A DNA stretch of 64,000 bases. Origin: Strigops habroptila (lineage: Eukaryota > Chordata > Aves > Psittaciformes > Psittacidae). How positions within the stretch are numbered: the first letter of the stretch is position 1; every line of letters starts with the position of its first letter. The stretch lies in assembly GCF_004027225.2 (NCBI RefSeq), contig NC_046358.1:68033028-68097027 (forward strand). Reading direction: 5' to 3'. Below are positions 11,761-24,020 of the stretch, one piece after another. The notes under the pieces were generated by a model. It was not told the origin of the DNA and did not search any database. It saw nothing but the letters and a program-made list of their open reading frames with translations. The position numbers were made by a program, and so were the translations under genes.

Positions 11761-14700
11761 TGCAGTTGAAAAACCAGTAAGAAAGGCAAAGCTGAAAACT
11801 TAAATATTTATAAGACCTTTATTTTAAACAGGTTTCATGAATTAAGAAACTGTAATACATTAAGAAAAAGTAAAATAATGAAGCCATGTGGTGAGACAAA
11901 GCACAGAATTCAGTGGAGTCAGAAATCAGGATGCTGTAAATATCTCAAATTTGTTTCTCAACTGTATGACTAAAATTCAAAGCTGATTTGCTTGAAATCA
12001 ATAAAATTATCCCTTTGAGAAAATAATAAGAGAGAACAGAATCATGGCTTTTAACATAGTTCACATCATTTCATAACATGGCAATTCACAATAGAAAGCC
12101 ATTAAATAAAACCAAACAAAACAAAGATATGTAATATGATCGTATAAAAACTACAGTCAATATTTCAGAACAAGAAGTTATTTACCACGAATTACTCAAG
12201 GATTTGCACCAAGTATTAATGTAAAAAAGAAAATGTGAAAGTTTGAAAGAGTACCATGAATAAAAGTGTCTCAGTTTTTCTAAAGCTTCTTCAAAATCAA
12301 AAAGTTCAACAATATACTGCATGACCAAATGATGCACCTGTCTAGAGTCAGAATTTGTTTGCCTTTTGATGCATGGCTCTGTGTGTGCAGCATCATTATT
12401 TGATCACCATTTACAAAAGCAGCACTTGCAGGTACCTACCCTTCCAGTGCTGCTTGTTCTAAAGAGTTCAAAATTCTCTAGAGAGATTCTTGATTCATAG
12501 AAGATGTCAACAATGGGGAAAAAGAAGATTAAACTAGATTCAAATCAAAAGAAAAGAAAAGGTGAAAAAAAAAATTTAGATCTTTGTGTCAGCTATCCTG
12601 CCCAGAGCTGTAAAATGTGAAACGTGCCTTGGTGGCTTAATAATATTTCACAAAGAATATTTCCATGTGCCACTGCATTCCTCTGTTCCCATCCAGGTTC
12701 TGTTCAGTCTGATGAGTTACCCCAGGATATAAGCCTCATCTTGAAAAATCATACATCTATGGATATTACTTAACCTTTTTAAGGCAGTGAGATGAATCAC
12801 TGGCTGTTACATCAGCAGCTTGTTAAAGCGAATTTGGAATTTAAAAACATTAGCAGAGGCATTGAAATGATGTGTAAAATGAACCAAATCTGGTCTGTCT
12901 CTCTAGTGGTACATATGCATTACAATGAACAGGTTCAGATTACTTGGGGGTAAAATTCATTCCTGTGCAAAAGGCAGCAAAAACTTGTACACCACTTGGA
13001 GTGAAAATCACTGTGAGGTGAGTCAGGGTTGTTAAACCAGGCCCTCGGTTATTCAAGAAGAACCAAGGATAAAGCATAAGGTAATACATTTGTCCTAAAT
13101 CTACATACAGAGAAAAAAGAAAAGTGTGCAACTATTTGCATAATGAAGTATATGCCAAACAAAAATGCAAATTATATCTGCATTTACTCGTAAAGGCTGC
13201 TCTTTATACCTGATATTTATACTCCCTGTGAAACAGCTGTACTTGTTGTCTGCATTTATTTGTAAAGAATGATTCACATGTAAACCCAGTATTTATGCTC
13301 TATGGGAAATACTTGTTTTAGTCCAAGAATTGAAAAAAAGTAAATTAATGTAGAAATGAGTGTTTGTAAGTGCAGATGTACGTGGTACACTTTCAAAATT
13401 CCTTCTGAATGTTTAAAAAGTACATGTTTTAAGTAAAAGGTATTATTTCCAACTGCAAATTTTGACATAACGTTAAACTATGTTTAAAAAATATGTAAAA
13501 ATAAAATCCTAAACCACAGAAAACTGTAAAAAATACTTTCATTAATAAAATCAAAAGATGTAATAACACTAATATTGGTACTAATTGCTAACACTTTATT
13601 TTTTCATTGCCCATAAATGGTAAATACCAGACCTCAAAGATATAGTAAATAACATGAACAAGATACTACTAACCTCAGACCATTAATTTATTGTTCACTT
13701 ACACTCATAAACCAACTTCTGCACACCAAAATGAAAATAAAAAGCAGATTCTTTTAGATCCATGCATTGATCGTTTCTGCATTTAATCTTATTTCAGAAA
13801 GATTACTCCAAGCACAGTAATGCCCTAGCTACAGGTGCAAAGCTGAAAGGCTAGATGATTTCAGGTCATTTCAGGTACTTCTGAGTATATTTCATGAATA
13901 TGAGGGTGCTGAGACACTGGCACAGGTTGCTCAGAGAAGCTGTGGCTGCCCCATCCCTAGCAGTGTTCAAGGCCAGGTTGGATGGGGCTTGGAGCAACCT
14001 GCTCTAGTGGAAGGTGTCCCTGCCCACGCAGGAGGTTGGAATTGGATGAGCTTTAAGGTCCCTTGCAACCCAAATCATTCTGTGATTCTATTATTCTATT
14101 AATATTGAAATAAATGAATATAAATTTAGTATATTAATATACTAGATACCACTTCAGAAAAGCAAATACCACCAGCAAAATTATTCATCTAATACAGTAT
14201 GGAGGAGGAATGCCAACTAAACATTGCTGTAATAACGTGATATACAATATGCAGTAATTTCAAGACAATTCATTGCTTTTTAACTCATCTTGTACACCAG
14301 CTATCTTTGAGGTTAATAAATACCATTCCTCTTTTATGGATTTGGAAAATGAGACTGCGGGTGTGGTATAACACAGGTGGGAAAAGCTTGATATTGGATA
14401 CAACTGGAGCACATCAGTAGTGGTCAGTGAAATATCCTAATAGAGAAGATCAGAATAATGCCATGTATCTGATCAAGGTAATATCCATCTCCTGAGAAAT
14501 GGGTCTGCTGTGACTAAAGGTATTTGGGGAAACTGTGGGCCTGCTGGTATTATTTACAATTAAATGGTGACTTCAGGGACACCAGGAATTCGCTAAATAA
14601 AACTCTACTAATACAAACTATACCGAAGTTACCATAGAAATCTAAAATGCTCATGAAGCACAAAGCTACACAGCAGAGCTTGAATGTACTTTGTATAGGA

Positions 14701-15463
14701 GATAACCACAAAGCACTGTAAATCCTGATTTTAGGAGCACGAGTTTGCATTTTAGAGTAGATAGACTATGATAAAAGTATCTTTAAGAGATTCCAGTTAC
14801 CTTTCCTCTGTCTTCATATAGTAAATTAGCACGGTGATACCACCATCTGCTCCTAAGCGTACAATATGTGTTAAATAATAATATTTTTAAAAGTGTGTGA
14901 GATCAATGTTTGCATCTTTAGTCAGCATTTTATTCAAAAATAACTGAACTTTATCCCAAAACACATACCCAAATGTCTTACTGATGAATCTTTACTTGTA
15001 AAAGCCACGGGACTGTTAATAAAATAATCAAACCCTCTTAAAAAGTAAAAAGCAAAACAGTTTTACAGAACGAACAGCCTGCTCCTTTTTTCAGCAACTG
15101 TCATAACTCTCCACAAACATTATTCATTCCAAAATGCTACTTTATATAAACCTTGTTTACTTTGGCTTTCTCACTTATAAGCAACATGCTAAGACCAAAA
15201 TAAACTGAAGATCCTTCTTTTCAATTTGTTTCTGCTTTCATCTCACATGACAGCTGGGTTACCAGATACCAACACATAAGACATAATGCATTGCCTCTTG
15301 GAAACTCCCAACAGACATGGTGTTTAACTCCACTCAGCACCTTTAACAAGGAGTGCAGAAATGATATTTTCACACTTCCCTGTACCTCTACAGGCCTGAA
15401 AAAGAAGCTGCCTTCTTGCAGGAAGACACCGTTATAAACCTAACACCAAATGCTCCTTTACAT
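11761..15463 (-). other. RAG1: Probable long 3' UTR of RAG1
   Basis: AT-rich DNA of 3.7 kb after the RAG1 stop, with no open frame of note. A minus-strand AATAAA lies at 11818-11823, immediately before the CR1 block. RAG1 messages in other vertebrates have 3' UTRs of several kilobases, so the whole stretch may be transcribed; this is inference from length and signal position. It contains a CR1 tail at 13905-14100. Confidence 0.45.
13905..14100 (+). repeat. CR1 LINE 3' fragment
   Basis: About 190 bp of CR1 3' end in the plus direction, closing with ATTCTGTGATTCTATTATTCTATT. Relative to RAG1 it is antisense, within the probable 3' UTR. Confidence 0.9.
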
Positions 15464-18400
15464 TTAGACTTCCCCTGAATCATTGCTTTCCAAGATATCC
15501 AGTGGCACGGAGTCACCTAAAGTATCCTCTGGATCAATGGTGAAGCCCTGGTTTCTTAATGTTTTATGAGCATTCATGAACTTCTGGAGGTACTTTGAGG
15601 TATATAGCCAGTGATGCTTCAAGACATCCTCCATCTCATAGCATTTGGACTGCCTGGCATTCATTTTTCGGAACCTCCTAAACAGTTTGTTTCCAGACTC
15701 ATTTCCTTCACTTGCCCAGGCCCCAATGGACCCATCTCTTTCAATGATTTCAGGAACGTGAGCAAGGGTTTTGTGGAAATAATTTGTAATCTTGCCTTCA
15801 TATCTGTATTTGAACTTTGTAGATAGGAGCTCGGCAAAACGCTGTGAATTATAGCTATACTGGCACAGCAATTCTGGACATTCTTTGGCAGGGCATGAGG
15901 ATCGCCACACTGGCTTCATCTTCAGATAAAGGTCCATTAGTTCTTTCAGGGCCTCATGCCTTTCTTCACACTTTATTAATTCACATACTGCCTCTACTGT
16001 CTCTTTGGACATGAGCTTTCTAGCAAAATTTCCACTCATCCTCATCATAGGCTTCAAGTTCATCTTCTTCCTGAGGTGTTTGTCAAGAGCCAACTGCCAC
16101 CTCTTCCTTTCCTCTTTAGACAGATCAGGATTCTTATAAACTTCACAGATCTCCATCTGGAAAATCCTATAGAATTCTGCTGCATTTCCAATGTCGCAGT
16201 GCAACGCATCTATGGAGGGAACAGTCTCAATAAAAGGTTTGGCTGAAACACCCTTCACTCTGTCACGGAGCTTATCAACAGATTCATGATATGGGTTGGA
16301 CCTCCATATTTCATATCGCTCCAGATTTTCAGCATGGCTCCTGGTTATGGAGTGGAAGACCACATTCTGGGATGCCTCCAGGCGGGTTGAGTCACACAGG
16401 GTACAAATGTAAGTGGAACCTGAGGCCTCCAGCCCTTCCACTTCCCGCACGAGTTTCTCATCATATCCTGTACCCCTAAAGATGAATTTGAATGTTCTCA
16501 GGATGCCTCCCATTTCAAGTAGCAGTTCACTGTTTTTCATAGCCTCTCTTTCTGCTATGAGGGGGCTCAGGATTGCTGTCAGAGTTTCATGATCCGATTC
16601 ATCAGCCAGCATAAGGCACAAGGGCTTGCAACACAGCTCTGAATTGGGCTTTACTTCTTCAAAGATCCTCTTGCTTTCATTCCCATGTGCTATAGCAATG
16701 TTCATGACTGTGAAAGAAAAGCGAACGGCCTTCTCTGGGACAGCAGGTCCACTTCCATGCTTCTCACTGACATCTCCCATTCCATCACAGGACTCTTTTA
16801 CTACCACAGTGAAGGGACCGCTCAAATAATCATCCAGGTTTTTTGCTTTCATGCCTTCCAAGATCTCCTCCTCCATGTCCTTTAAGGCACAAACCAAGGC
16901 TGCATCATACCGAAATCTCTTTGCAATTGTGTCTACTGGGTAGTCATCAATTGAGAGTGGCAATCCTGATAGTCCATCTATAATTCCCACTTCTGTGTTG
17001 GTGGATACATTTTTCAATGGAGGTTTCCACTCAAATGGATGATAACCTGGTAGGAGGGCTTTCTCAGCAGTGCGAAGAGCATGCAAAGGCTGAAAGATCT
17101 GCCTTCCAGTGACAGCTTTTACTGTTCTATACATTTTATGATACTGGCTACAGCTGAGAAACGTGTTGACTCTGATTGCCAAGCAGACCGCAGGGTGAAG
17201 TCCAGATCCCCTCCCTTGCATTATAGCCTCCAATTCATCTGCTTGTCGGTGTTCATTTTTTGCTCTTAAAGCTAGCAGGAACAAAGTCATGCATACAGAC
17301 TTTATATCACCTCCCTCTTCTTTCTCAGCAAAAGCTTTGACTTGACGCTTCAGTTCTCTCAGACGATATTTCTGAGCTCTCCTGGTCAAAGACAGGAGAT
17401 GCTGCCTTGGTCGGCCACCTTTATTTATGTGGCTGTAGAGCTCTCTATCTTTCATCTCCTTGTGGCTGGAGAGGTGTTGACCATATTTTTCATGCAAGAT
17501 CTCTTCATCACATTCCTTTACAGGGCATCTTATACCCAGATTATCAAGGATGTTCAGGAAGGATTTCACTGGGATGACCAGATCAGTAGGGAAGCAAGGA
17601 TACCAGCAGGAGGGGCAATAGCTGCCCATAACCTTGATACATTTAAGGATGCAAGTTCTGCAAAACAAGTGCCTACATGATGTTTCCACTGGATCTGCCA
17701 AAATATGCTCACAGATCTGGCAAGAGATAGATTTAATGAAATCTACGGGGTAATCGACTGCAAGAAGCTTGGTGCTGAGATGTATATTCTTGCAACTGAC
17801 AATCTCTTTCATTAAATTTTTGTTTATCTGTGCTTGGTTCTTTACACTTCTGTTTATTTGAGCATATTCTGCAACAGTCTTCGCATGTTTGCCATGTTGT
17901 ACGCTGCGTGACTGGCTTTTTCTCTTGACTCCCCGATGGGTAGTGCGGCACACATCACAGTTTGGGGAGTGGCGTTGCCACTCCTTCATGCTGTTCCTAG
18001 GAAAACATACTTTATATGGAGTATTACTGAATTTTCTATGGATAATGCTCCAGCAATCGTGACAAAATCGAGTGGGATGGATAGTATCAACATCCCCTCG
18101 CACATCAATCTTAAAAACCTTAGAGATAAGATCTGGCCAAGAGGTTGCTTTTTTCTCTCTCTTTCTCAGAAGCCTCATAGTTTCATCATCCACCGGCCCA
18201 TGCACTGGGTGAGTTCTCTTGTAACAATCAGTTTTAAATGAAACTCCACAGATGCGGCAAAGATGCTTCAGATTGTTCTGATGAGCTTTATTGTCTTGTG
18301 TTTTCATGTTCTTGTCATCATTCTCAAATGCCAGCCTATTGCCCACTAAGTCCATGTTTTCTCCTCTTGGCACTGCTTCATATTTACGCAGTATGATGTC

Positions 18401-18562
18401 TTTGTTTGAAGAAGCAACCACTTCTGCCTTACCCTTGTTTATGTCATCAGAAGGCAGTTTTTCAAATGATCTCACTTTAAACAGCTTGAATTTCCATTCA
18501 GAAAAATTGGTATATGGATGCTGAATTTCTTCAGGCAGGTCCATTTGTGATGCTACTGACAT
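15464..18562 (-). CDS. RAG1: V(D)J recombination-activating protein 1
   Basis: RAG1 is the catalytic subunit of the V(D)J recombinase: it nicks and hairpins DNA at recombination signal sequences in developing lymphocytes. The protein (1032 residues, usual length about 1040) is uninterrupted in one exon. I chose the ATG at 18562 ([16 protein letters not shown]). The frame opens seven codons earlier only with TTG, and a strong acceptor (ttctctctctcag) lies about 28 bases upstream, so a 5' non-coding exon must exist. In order: the Zn-binding N-terminal region ([11 protein letters not shown]), a C3HC4 RING at about 283-330 (CQICEHIL...CPSCWYPC), the nonamer-binding domain at about 382-450 ([19 protein letters not shown]), and the RNase H-like core. 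The catalytic triad is complete: D593 (ESCDGMGD), D701 ([12 protein letters not shown]) and E955 ([11 protein letters not shown]), matching mouse D600, D708 and E962. Convergent with RAG2. Confidence 0.98.
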   Translation of the reverse strand: MSVASQMDLPEEIQHPYTNFSEWKFKLFKVRSFEKLPSDDINKGKAEVVASSNKDIILRKYEAVPRGENMDLVGNRLAFENDDKNMKTQDNKAHQNNLKHLCRICGVSFKTDCYKRTHPVHGPVDDETMRLLRKREKKATSWPDLISKVFKIDVRGDVDTIHPTRFCHDCWSIIHRKFSNTPYKVCFPRNSMKEWQRHSPNCDVCRTTHRGVKRKSQSRSVQHGKHAKTVAEYAQINRSVKNQAQINKNLMKEIVSCKNIHLSTKLLAVDYPVDFIKSISCQICEHILADPVETSCRHLFCRTCILKCIKVMGSYCPSCWYPCFPTDLVIPVKSFLNILDNLGIRCPVKECDEEILHEKYGQHLSSHKEMKDRELYSHINKGGRPRQHLLSLTRRAQKYRLRELKRQVKAFAEKEEGGDIKSVCMTLFLLALRAKNEHRQADELEAIMQGRGSGLHPAVCLAIRVNTFLSCSQYHKMYRTVKAVTGRQIFQPLHALRTAEKALLPGYHPFEWKPPLKNVSTNTEVGIIDGLSGLPLSIDDYPVDTIAKRFRYDAALVCALKDMEEEILEGMKAKNLDDYLSGPFTVVVKESCDGMGDVSEKHGSGPAVPEKAVRFSFTVMNIAIAHGNESKRIFEEVKPNSELCCKPLCLMLADESDHETLTAILSPLIAEREAMKNSELLLEMGGILRTFKFIFRGTGYDEKLVREVEGLEASGSTYICTLCDSTRLEASQNVVFHSITRSHAENLERYEIWRSNPYHESVDKLRDRVKGVSAKPFIETVPSIDALHCDIGNAAEFYRIFQMEICEVYKNPDLSKEERKRWQLALDKHLRKKMNLKPMMRMSGNFARKLMSKETVEAVCELIKCEERHEALKELMDLYLKMKPVWRSSCPAKECPELLCQYSYNSQRFAELLSTKFKYRYEGKITNYFHKTLAHVPEIIERDGSIGAWASEGNESGNKLFRRFRKMNARQSKCYEMEDVLKHHWLYTSKYLQKFMNAHKTLRNQGFTIDPEDTLGDSVPLDILESNDSGEV

Positions 18563-19455
18563 CTGCAATCTGGCAGAAACCAAATCACCTGAGAGAGAGA
18601 AAGAAGCTATAAGTTAGTTTCTCTTCCAAAATTAATAATAATCCCATGGCTTTTAATAGAACAGTTCTAATCACTTTAACTTAGAAATGCTTTGACACTG
18701 AGTTACTCACCAAAAACACCTACTGAACTGAGAGGCCAAGACATGGCTGTCCACTCAGTATCTCAGATAAGCATATGAATGAGTTTTGACTTTGATCCTG
18801 AGGCATCCACGTGTCTATTAGATTACCAACACACCTTACATAAAGCCATTAGTCATCTGGTCTGAACAGCCAAATCTGCCCCATCCTTCTTATACCTGAC
18901 TAAGCTTATCATAAGTAAAGCTACTACAGACAACAGAATTACATTCTGAAGGCTTGGTGATTTTTATCATATGAAACTGAAAATGCTATGGTTCCCTGGA
19001 CTCTAAAGGATATGGGGCCATTTATACTGGCTGTAGATTTGCTCTAGAGAAAATACTCATACATTTTAAGTTAGTTGTCTGTTGAAGTACCCTGTTGAGA
19101 ACTCTCTCTGTAATGATTACTAGTCCTGGAAAGATGAAAAAATGTCTGTTCAAATTTGACCCCAATTTTAGCTTTCAAAGATCCAGCCAAAAGTAATATC
19201 AATGTGGTTGCCATAGAAATATGGTATTGTATAAAAGTAAAGACAAGACGGTCACCTGAAACACTGAAACTTATTGGTACTGCATCAGATTTAGAAAACA
19301 AAATCGTGTAGAAACAATAGAAGTGACTAGCCTATTTTTCGTTACTTGGCTATGAGAAATGCACAAAGTAAGCAGTGTAGAGAAGATTCAGTTATGTTTT
19401 CTGATGTATTTTGGTTTTACTGATTTGGTTGACGTAAGTAATAAAAATTAGGAAA

Positions 19456-19485
19456 ACTATATACATTAGGACTATATACATTAGG
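19456..19485. repeat. 15-bp perfect tandem duplication
   Basis: The unit actatatacattagg occurs twice head to tail at 19456-19470 and 19471-19485, ending three bases before the left arm of the hairpin. Confidence 0.93.
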
Positions 19486-19487
19486 AC

Positions 19488-19552
19488 ATCAGTTTAAGAA
19501 ATCTCAGCCAACTAAAAATGACGTGGGCATGGCTGAGATTTCTTAAACTGAT
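19488..19552. repeat. Perfect inverted repeat (23-bp arms, 19-base loop)
   Basis: The arms 19488-19510 and 19530-19552 are exact reverse complements, separated by 19 bases. The transcript of either strand would fold into a mismatch-free hairpin. It lies about 0.9 kb upstream of the RAG1 coding exon. It does not match any transposon family I know. Confidence 0.95.
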
Positions 19553-22220
19553 TATATTGCCACTTAGCAATTAACGTAACTTGCTATAAATCTCACTGCA
19601 GTGTCTATTCAGAAGACATCCTTAGTAAGAAATACATCCAAGTTATGGTCTAAAACAATGATGCCCAGGGTGTTTCTGAGATTATTTCATTTATAACCTT
19701 TCAATAAATCATCATTTCAGTACAGTCCTTCAAAGCCCATTGGGAAAGGACCGCATGCTTTTTTAAGTTCCAGATCCAAAATGACATATCAGTCTGCTTA
19801 GCTCTTTCCTTAAGAGCTGTGTATAACTTCAAAATCATTCATTAGGCCTTGGCAACTAAAATTTAGGCTTGTTTTCTTCCCAGCTCTTCTTCATTTTGCC
19901 CACTGAGAACAAGCTGCCCATATTGCTGTCCCCAGCTGCCTGCATTGTTCCATTCAGCTGCCTATACTGCTAAATATCAGTGTCTGCACTGCAGTCCCCT
20001 GCTGTCCCTCATGATCCAGCCTGGCAACGGGCTTGTTCATAGCTCTGTGACATGCAGCTGTGCCCAGATGTGTGCAGAGCATTACTACTGTCCCACTTTT
20101 TTGGCTGCATCCTGTCACAGTCTTGGTAAAAGCTATCCTCTGAGCAATAGGCCATTTGCCTCTGAGTAGTCCTGGGTTCCTATTGCCTGCAGAGTGAGTA
20201 GCCAGTTGCCCTATACTGTCCACAGTTCCTTTTTTTCTGCATAACACCCTATACAATTTTGTGTGATGTCACCATCTCTGGCAGCACCTTCAGAATCTCT
20301 TAAACCATGAGCAACATCTCATCAGGGCAGTATCTAAGCCATTGTAAAGAATCAGCAAACACTGAGTACATTTAGAGCAAAATATGTAATAATTTCTACT
20401 CTTCTAACCCTTTGACTGAGTGCTACCATAGTGCCATTCTCATCTCCAAACCCATGATCTAACTCTTGCTATTAATCACCAACTCCAATGAATCAGACAG
20501 GGTTTTATCCTGCCAAAGAAAGTTCAAGCATTCTTTTCTTTTTTTCTCTTTCATTGAACATGCCCTGGAAGAAATGCATGACAAAGCAGCCCTCTCAGGT
20601 CATCCAACCTTTGCCTTCTGCAGTAGATAACTGTTGCAAACAGACGACTCATCAAACAGTTTTAATTGCCTAGCTCCCAGGCAGTGGAGATTTCAGCAGC
20701 TGTCTCTGGAAGAGCTAGAAATATTCCCAGTGCTAGGAATATTTCTTACTACTTATGCTGAATTTGCCTGTGTTGTTATTCTAGCTGGGGGTCACAGTGA
20801 ATAATCTTTCTTCTCCCTGCTTACTCCGCTCAGATTCTTCAAGAGTGAACCCTGGGCATGAACCCCCAGCCATGGTTATTTAATGGACTCTGACAGCTGT
20901 GTTCAGTGTCACACTTTTCTTGAAAAGCGAAAAGAAATGCCTTTTCTTCTCAGATCACAGTGTTTCATACATCTATGATGACAAGCAAGATTGCAATACT
21001 CTTACTCACATCAAGGAAGACCAAAATGAACAGAATATCCTCGAGGAAGCACATATAAAATAAAATCACTGACATACACATTAAACCAAAAGAAGGAATT
21101 GACACCCTATGTCCTACAAGTATCTGGGATGTTGTCATGAGTACTGCCAGCCTACCTTTAGCTCACTTTCAGTTTGTAGAGCTGCTGCTATGTCTGCCCA
21201 GTTTGCTCCCACTGTTAAGCTTGCTCTCTCTCCTGCGTGCTCTGGCTCTTTCTGTGTTCTCTCTGCTTCTAAAAGCCACTGCAGAGCTGTTTATGTCACT
21301 TACTCATGTCCTTCTAAGCTCCCAGTACCACCCTGGTACTAACCACAGGTTACTTCAACTAAAAACAATACAGCATTCTCAAATTCAGGTGGCACCTGGC
21401 AACTTATGAGGCTTAACCACAAAATTCATATAAACAAGGTCGTCTTGTGTGAGACTTCTGGGCTCTGAGATAAGCATGCAGACTCTCTCTGAGGAGCACC
21501 TGCACTGTTTTTTAACACAAAGTTTTGTATCTGCCTTTCTTCTTTATAGTTTCAAAGCTGGTTTCTTCAGGGTTAACTCTCAGAGAGGAGAACCTGGTGT
21601 CTGGTCATACCACTGTCCCACATCAAAGCTATTTCACTGAAGGCCAGTGGCCTACTTCCTCAGGGCACAGCAGCCAAGCTTCTGGGTGAATTAACAATGG
21701 GGTCAAAAAACATCCTTCTTCTGATACCAGTATTTAATTTTCAAGGATATTAGTTCTTTCGTGATGTATGTCCAGGGTCTTGAAGGCCCTGGGCAGGGAG
21801 GACAAATCAACAATATAAAAGGCCCCAAAATACTCCAGATCCTCTGATTCTGGGTCTGCAAGGGTTGGAGGGGATACCCACACAAATTTCTGGGGAGAAA
21901 AAACATCCCATTTGGGATTTTTGTGGTGGCTGGCTGCTTGGGGTGGTTGTTAAACTGTTTTTTATCTCCAATCCATGAGTTTTCTCCCTTTTAGCCTTCT
22001 GGTTCTCTCCCCATCCCACCGGCAAGGGGTGCAGAGCTCTGCTCCAGACCGGAGCACAGCCAGAACCCTCAGTGCTCTATGGTCATCTGCTGAGCAGCAT
22101 CTCATCTGTGAATGTGCCTCCCTGCTTTCCTGGCTTGGGGAGCATGGCCAGAACAGCCCCAGCCTTGTCCTGTCGTCAGAGGCAAAGGCCTGAAATGGTT
22201 TCTGGTACAGAGGCAAAAAC

Positions 22221-23367
22221 TGTGCAAAGCGTTCGACACTGTCCCGCACAACATCCTTGTCGCTAAATTGGAGAGACATCAATTTGATAGATGGACCACT
22301 CAGTGGATAAAGAATTGGCTGGACGGCCGCACGCAGAGAGTTGTGGTTAACAGCTCGATGTCCAGTTGGAGACCAGTAACAAGTGGTGTCCCTCAGGGAT
22401 CAGTGTTGGGACCTGTCTTGTTCAACATCTTTGTCAGTGACATGGACAGTGGGATTGAGTGCACCCTCAGCAAGTTTGCCGACAACACCAAGCTGTGTGG
22501 TTCAGTTGATACGCTGGAGGGAAGGGATGCCATCCAGAGGGACCTTGACACGCTTGTGAGGTGGGCCAATGCCAGCCTCATGAAGTTTAACCAAGCCACG
22601 TGTAAGGTCCTACACCTGGGTTGGGGCAATCCCAGGCACCGCTACAGGTTGGGCGGAGAAGCGATTCAGAGCAGCCCTGTGGAGAAGGACTTGGGGTGTT
22701 GGTTGATGAGAAACTGAACATGAGCCGGCTTCAGTGTGCGCTCGCAGCCCAGAAACCAACTGTATCCTGGGCTGCATCCCCGGAGCGTGACCAGCAGGAC
22801 AAAGGAGGTGATCCTCCCCCTCTGCTCTCATGAGACCTCACTTGGTGTATTGTGTACAGTTCTGGTGTCCTCAATATAAAAAGGACATGGAGCTGTTGGA
22901 GGAAGTCCAGAGGAGGGCCACGAGGATGATAAGAGGGCTGGAGCACCTCCTGTATGAAGACAGGCTGAGGAAGTTGGGGCTGTTCAGCCTGGGGAAGAGA
23001 GGGCTGCATGGAGACCTCATAGCAGCCTTCCAGTATCTGAAAGGGGCCTACAAGGATGCTGGAGAGGGACTCTTCGTTAGGGACTGTAGTCGTAGCACAA
23101 TGGGTAACGGGTTCAAACTTAAACAGGGGAAGTTTAGATTAGATATAAGGAAGAAGCTCTTCCCTGTGCGGCTGGTGAGGCATTGGAATGGGTTGCCCAA
23201 GGAAGTTGGAATGCTCCATCCCTGGCAGTGTTCAAGGCCAGGTTGGACAGAGCCTTGGGCTACATGGTTTACTGTGGTGTGTCCCTGCCCATGGCAGAGG
23301 GGTTGGAACTAGATGATCTTAAGGTCCTTTCCAACCCTAACTATTCTATGATTCTATGATTCTATGA
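22221..23367 (+). mobile_element. CR1 LINE, 5'-truncated copy
   Basis: A sense-oriented CR1 whose homology to the 8-11 kb copy begins abruptly at about 22221, inside reverse-transcriptase motif A. It runs to the tail ATTCTATGATTCTATGATTCTATGA. Motifs visible are [23 protein letters not shown] and FADNTKL, then the thumb and C-terminal region in other frames ('[14 protein letters not shown]'). At least two frameshifts lie between 22.7 and 22.83 kb. The palm motif has Asn in place of the second Asp, as in the other long copy. The open frame upstream of 22221 is chance read-in, not host coding sequence. Confidence 0.93.
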
Positions 23368-23379
23368 CTGTCGGAGCCG

Positions 23380-24020
23380 GGGCTGGAAAGGGACAGGGAA
23401 GCGTCAACCCTGTCTCCCCAGTAAGCAGTTGCAGCCCCCTGCGCTGGGGAGAGCCCGTTGCGCACGCGGCTGCCTCCGCGGTACTGAATAAGTGACCGGG
23501 TGCTGCCACCCCATGTCCAGAACTCGGTACCGCAGCCCGGGCTGCACGCATGCGCCACGGCTCTCCTACAGCCCCCGGGCCTGTTCGCCGGTAGCAGCCG
23601 CCCGGTCAATCCGCAGTGCCCGGGAGCAGTATGGCGGTGCGCAGGGTGCGGGTGCCGGCACCGGGGGCAGCGTCAGGTGGGATCCGAGGCCATCGGGGAG
23701 GCGTGGCGTGGCGTGGCGTGTGTCCTGCGCGCTGGCTCCCCGGGGGTGGAGGGACAGGAAGTTTCAAGCTGCCCGATGTGGCAGCTCCCGGTCAGCTGGA
23801 GGCGAGGTGGGTCAGGGCAGCCCCGGGGAGGTCCCCGAGAGCTGACGGGAGGGAAGAGAGGAAGAAGGCGGACACTCCCCAGGGTGCAGACGCCGGGCGC
23901 CTCCCCGGCTCGCCAGAGCTCCCCCTGAGCCAGCTGTGGTCCTGCGCACCCCGTCAGCAGCCGCCAGCTCCAGCGCCTCTCCCACCGCAAGCCTCTTCCG
24001 TCCTCCCCCGATCTCTTAGG
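23380..24020. promoter_or_regulatory. CpG island, orphan promoter candidate
   Basis: CpG-dense block starting a few bases after the CR1 tail. On the plus strand an ATG in good context at 23631 (MAVRRVRVPAPGAAS) is followed by a possible donor (GTCAG|GTGGGA) at 23676/23677, so a first coding exon 23631-23676 is possible. I do not recognise the peptide. The neighbour of RAG1 on this side in other vertebrates is TRAF6, but no TRAF6 coding sequence is present. Confidence 0.4.

Larger units (their letters stand above)
18590..22220. other. Region upstream of RAG1, no coding gene seen
   Basis: This should hold the RAG1 5' non-coding exon and promoter. A minus-strand GTGAGT donor lies near 18705-18710 but I cannot place the exon with confidence. 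A perfect hairpin and a short tandem duplication at 19.46-19.55 kb are reported separately. Nothing else resembles a gene. Confidence 0.4.

Noticed and set aside
15611-18524. Several 60-110-codon plus-strand frames across RAG1
   Set aside because: Antisense shadows of the RAG1 coding region.
18563-18583. RAG1 reading frame extended upstream to 18583
   Set aside because: The extension begins with TTG, not ATG; the first ATG is at 18562, downstream of a clear acceptor.
22112-22220. Possible host exon fused to the CR1 reverse-transcriptase frame
   Set aside because: The upstream codons are chance read-in; CR1 homology begins abruptly at about 22221 and the frame breaks soon after.
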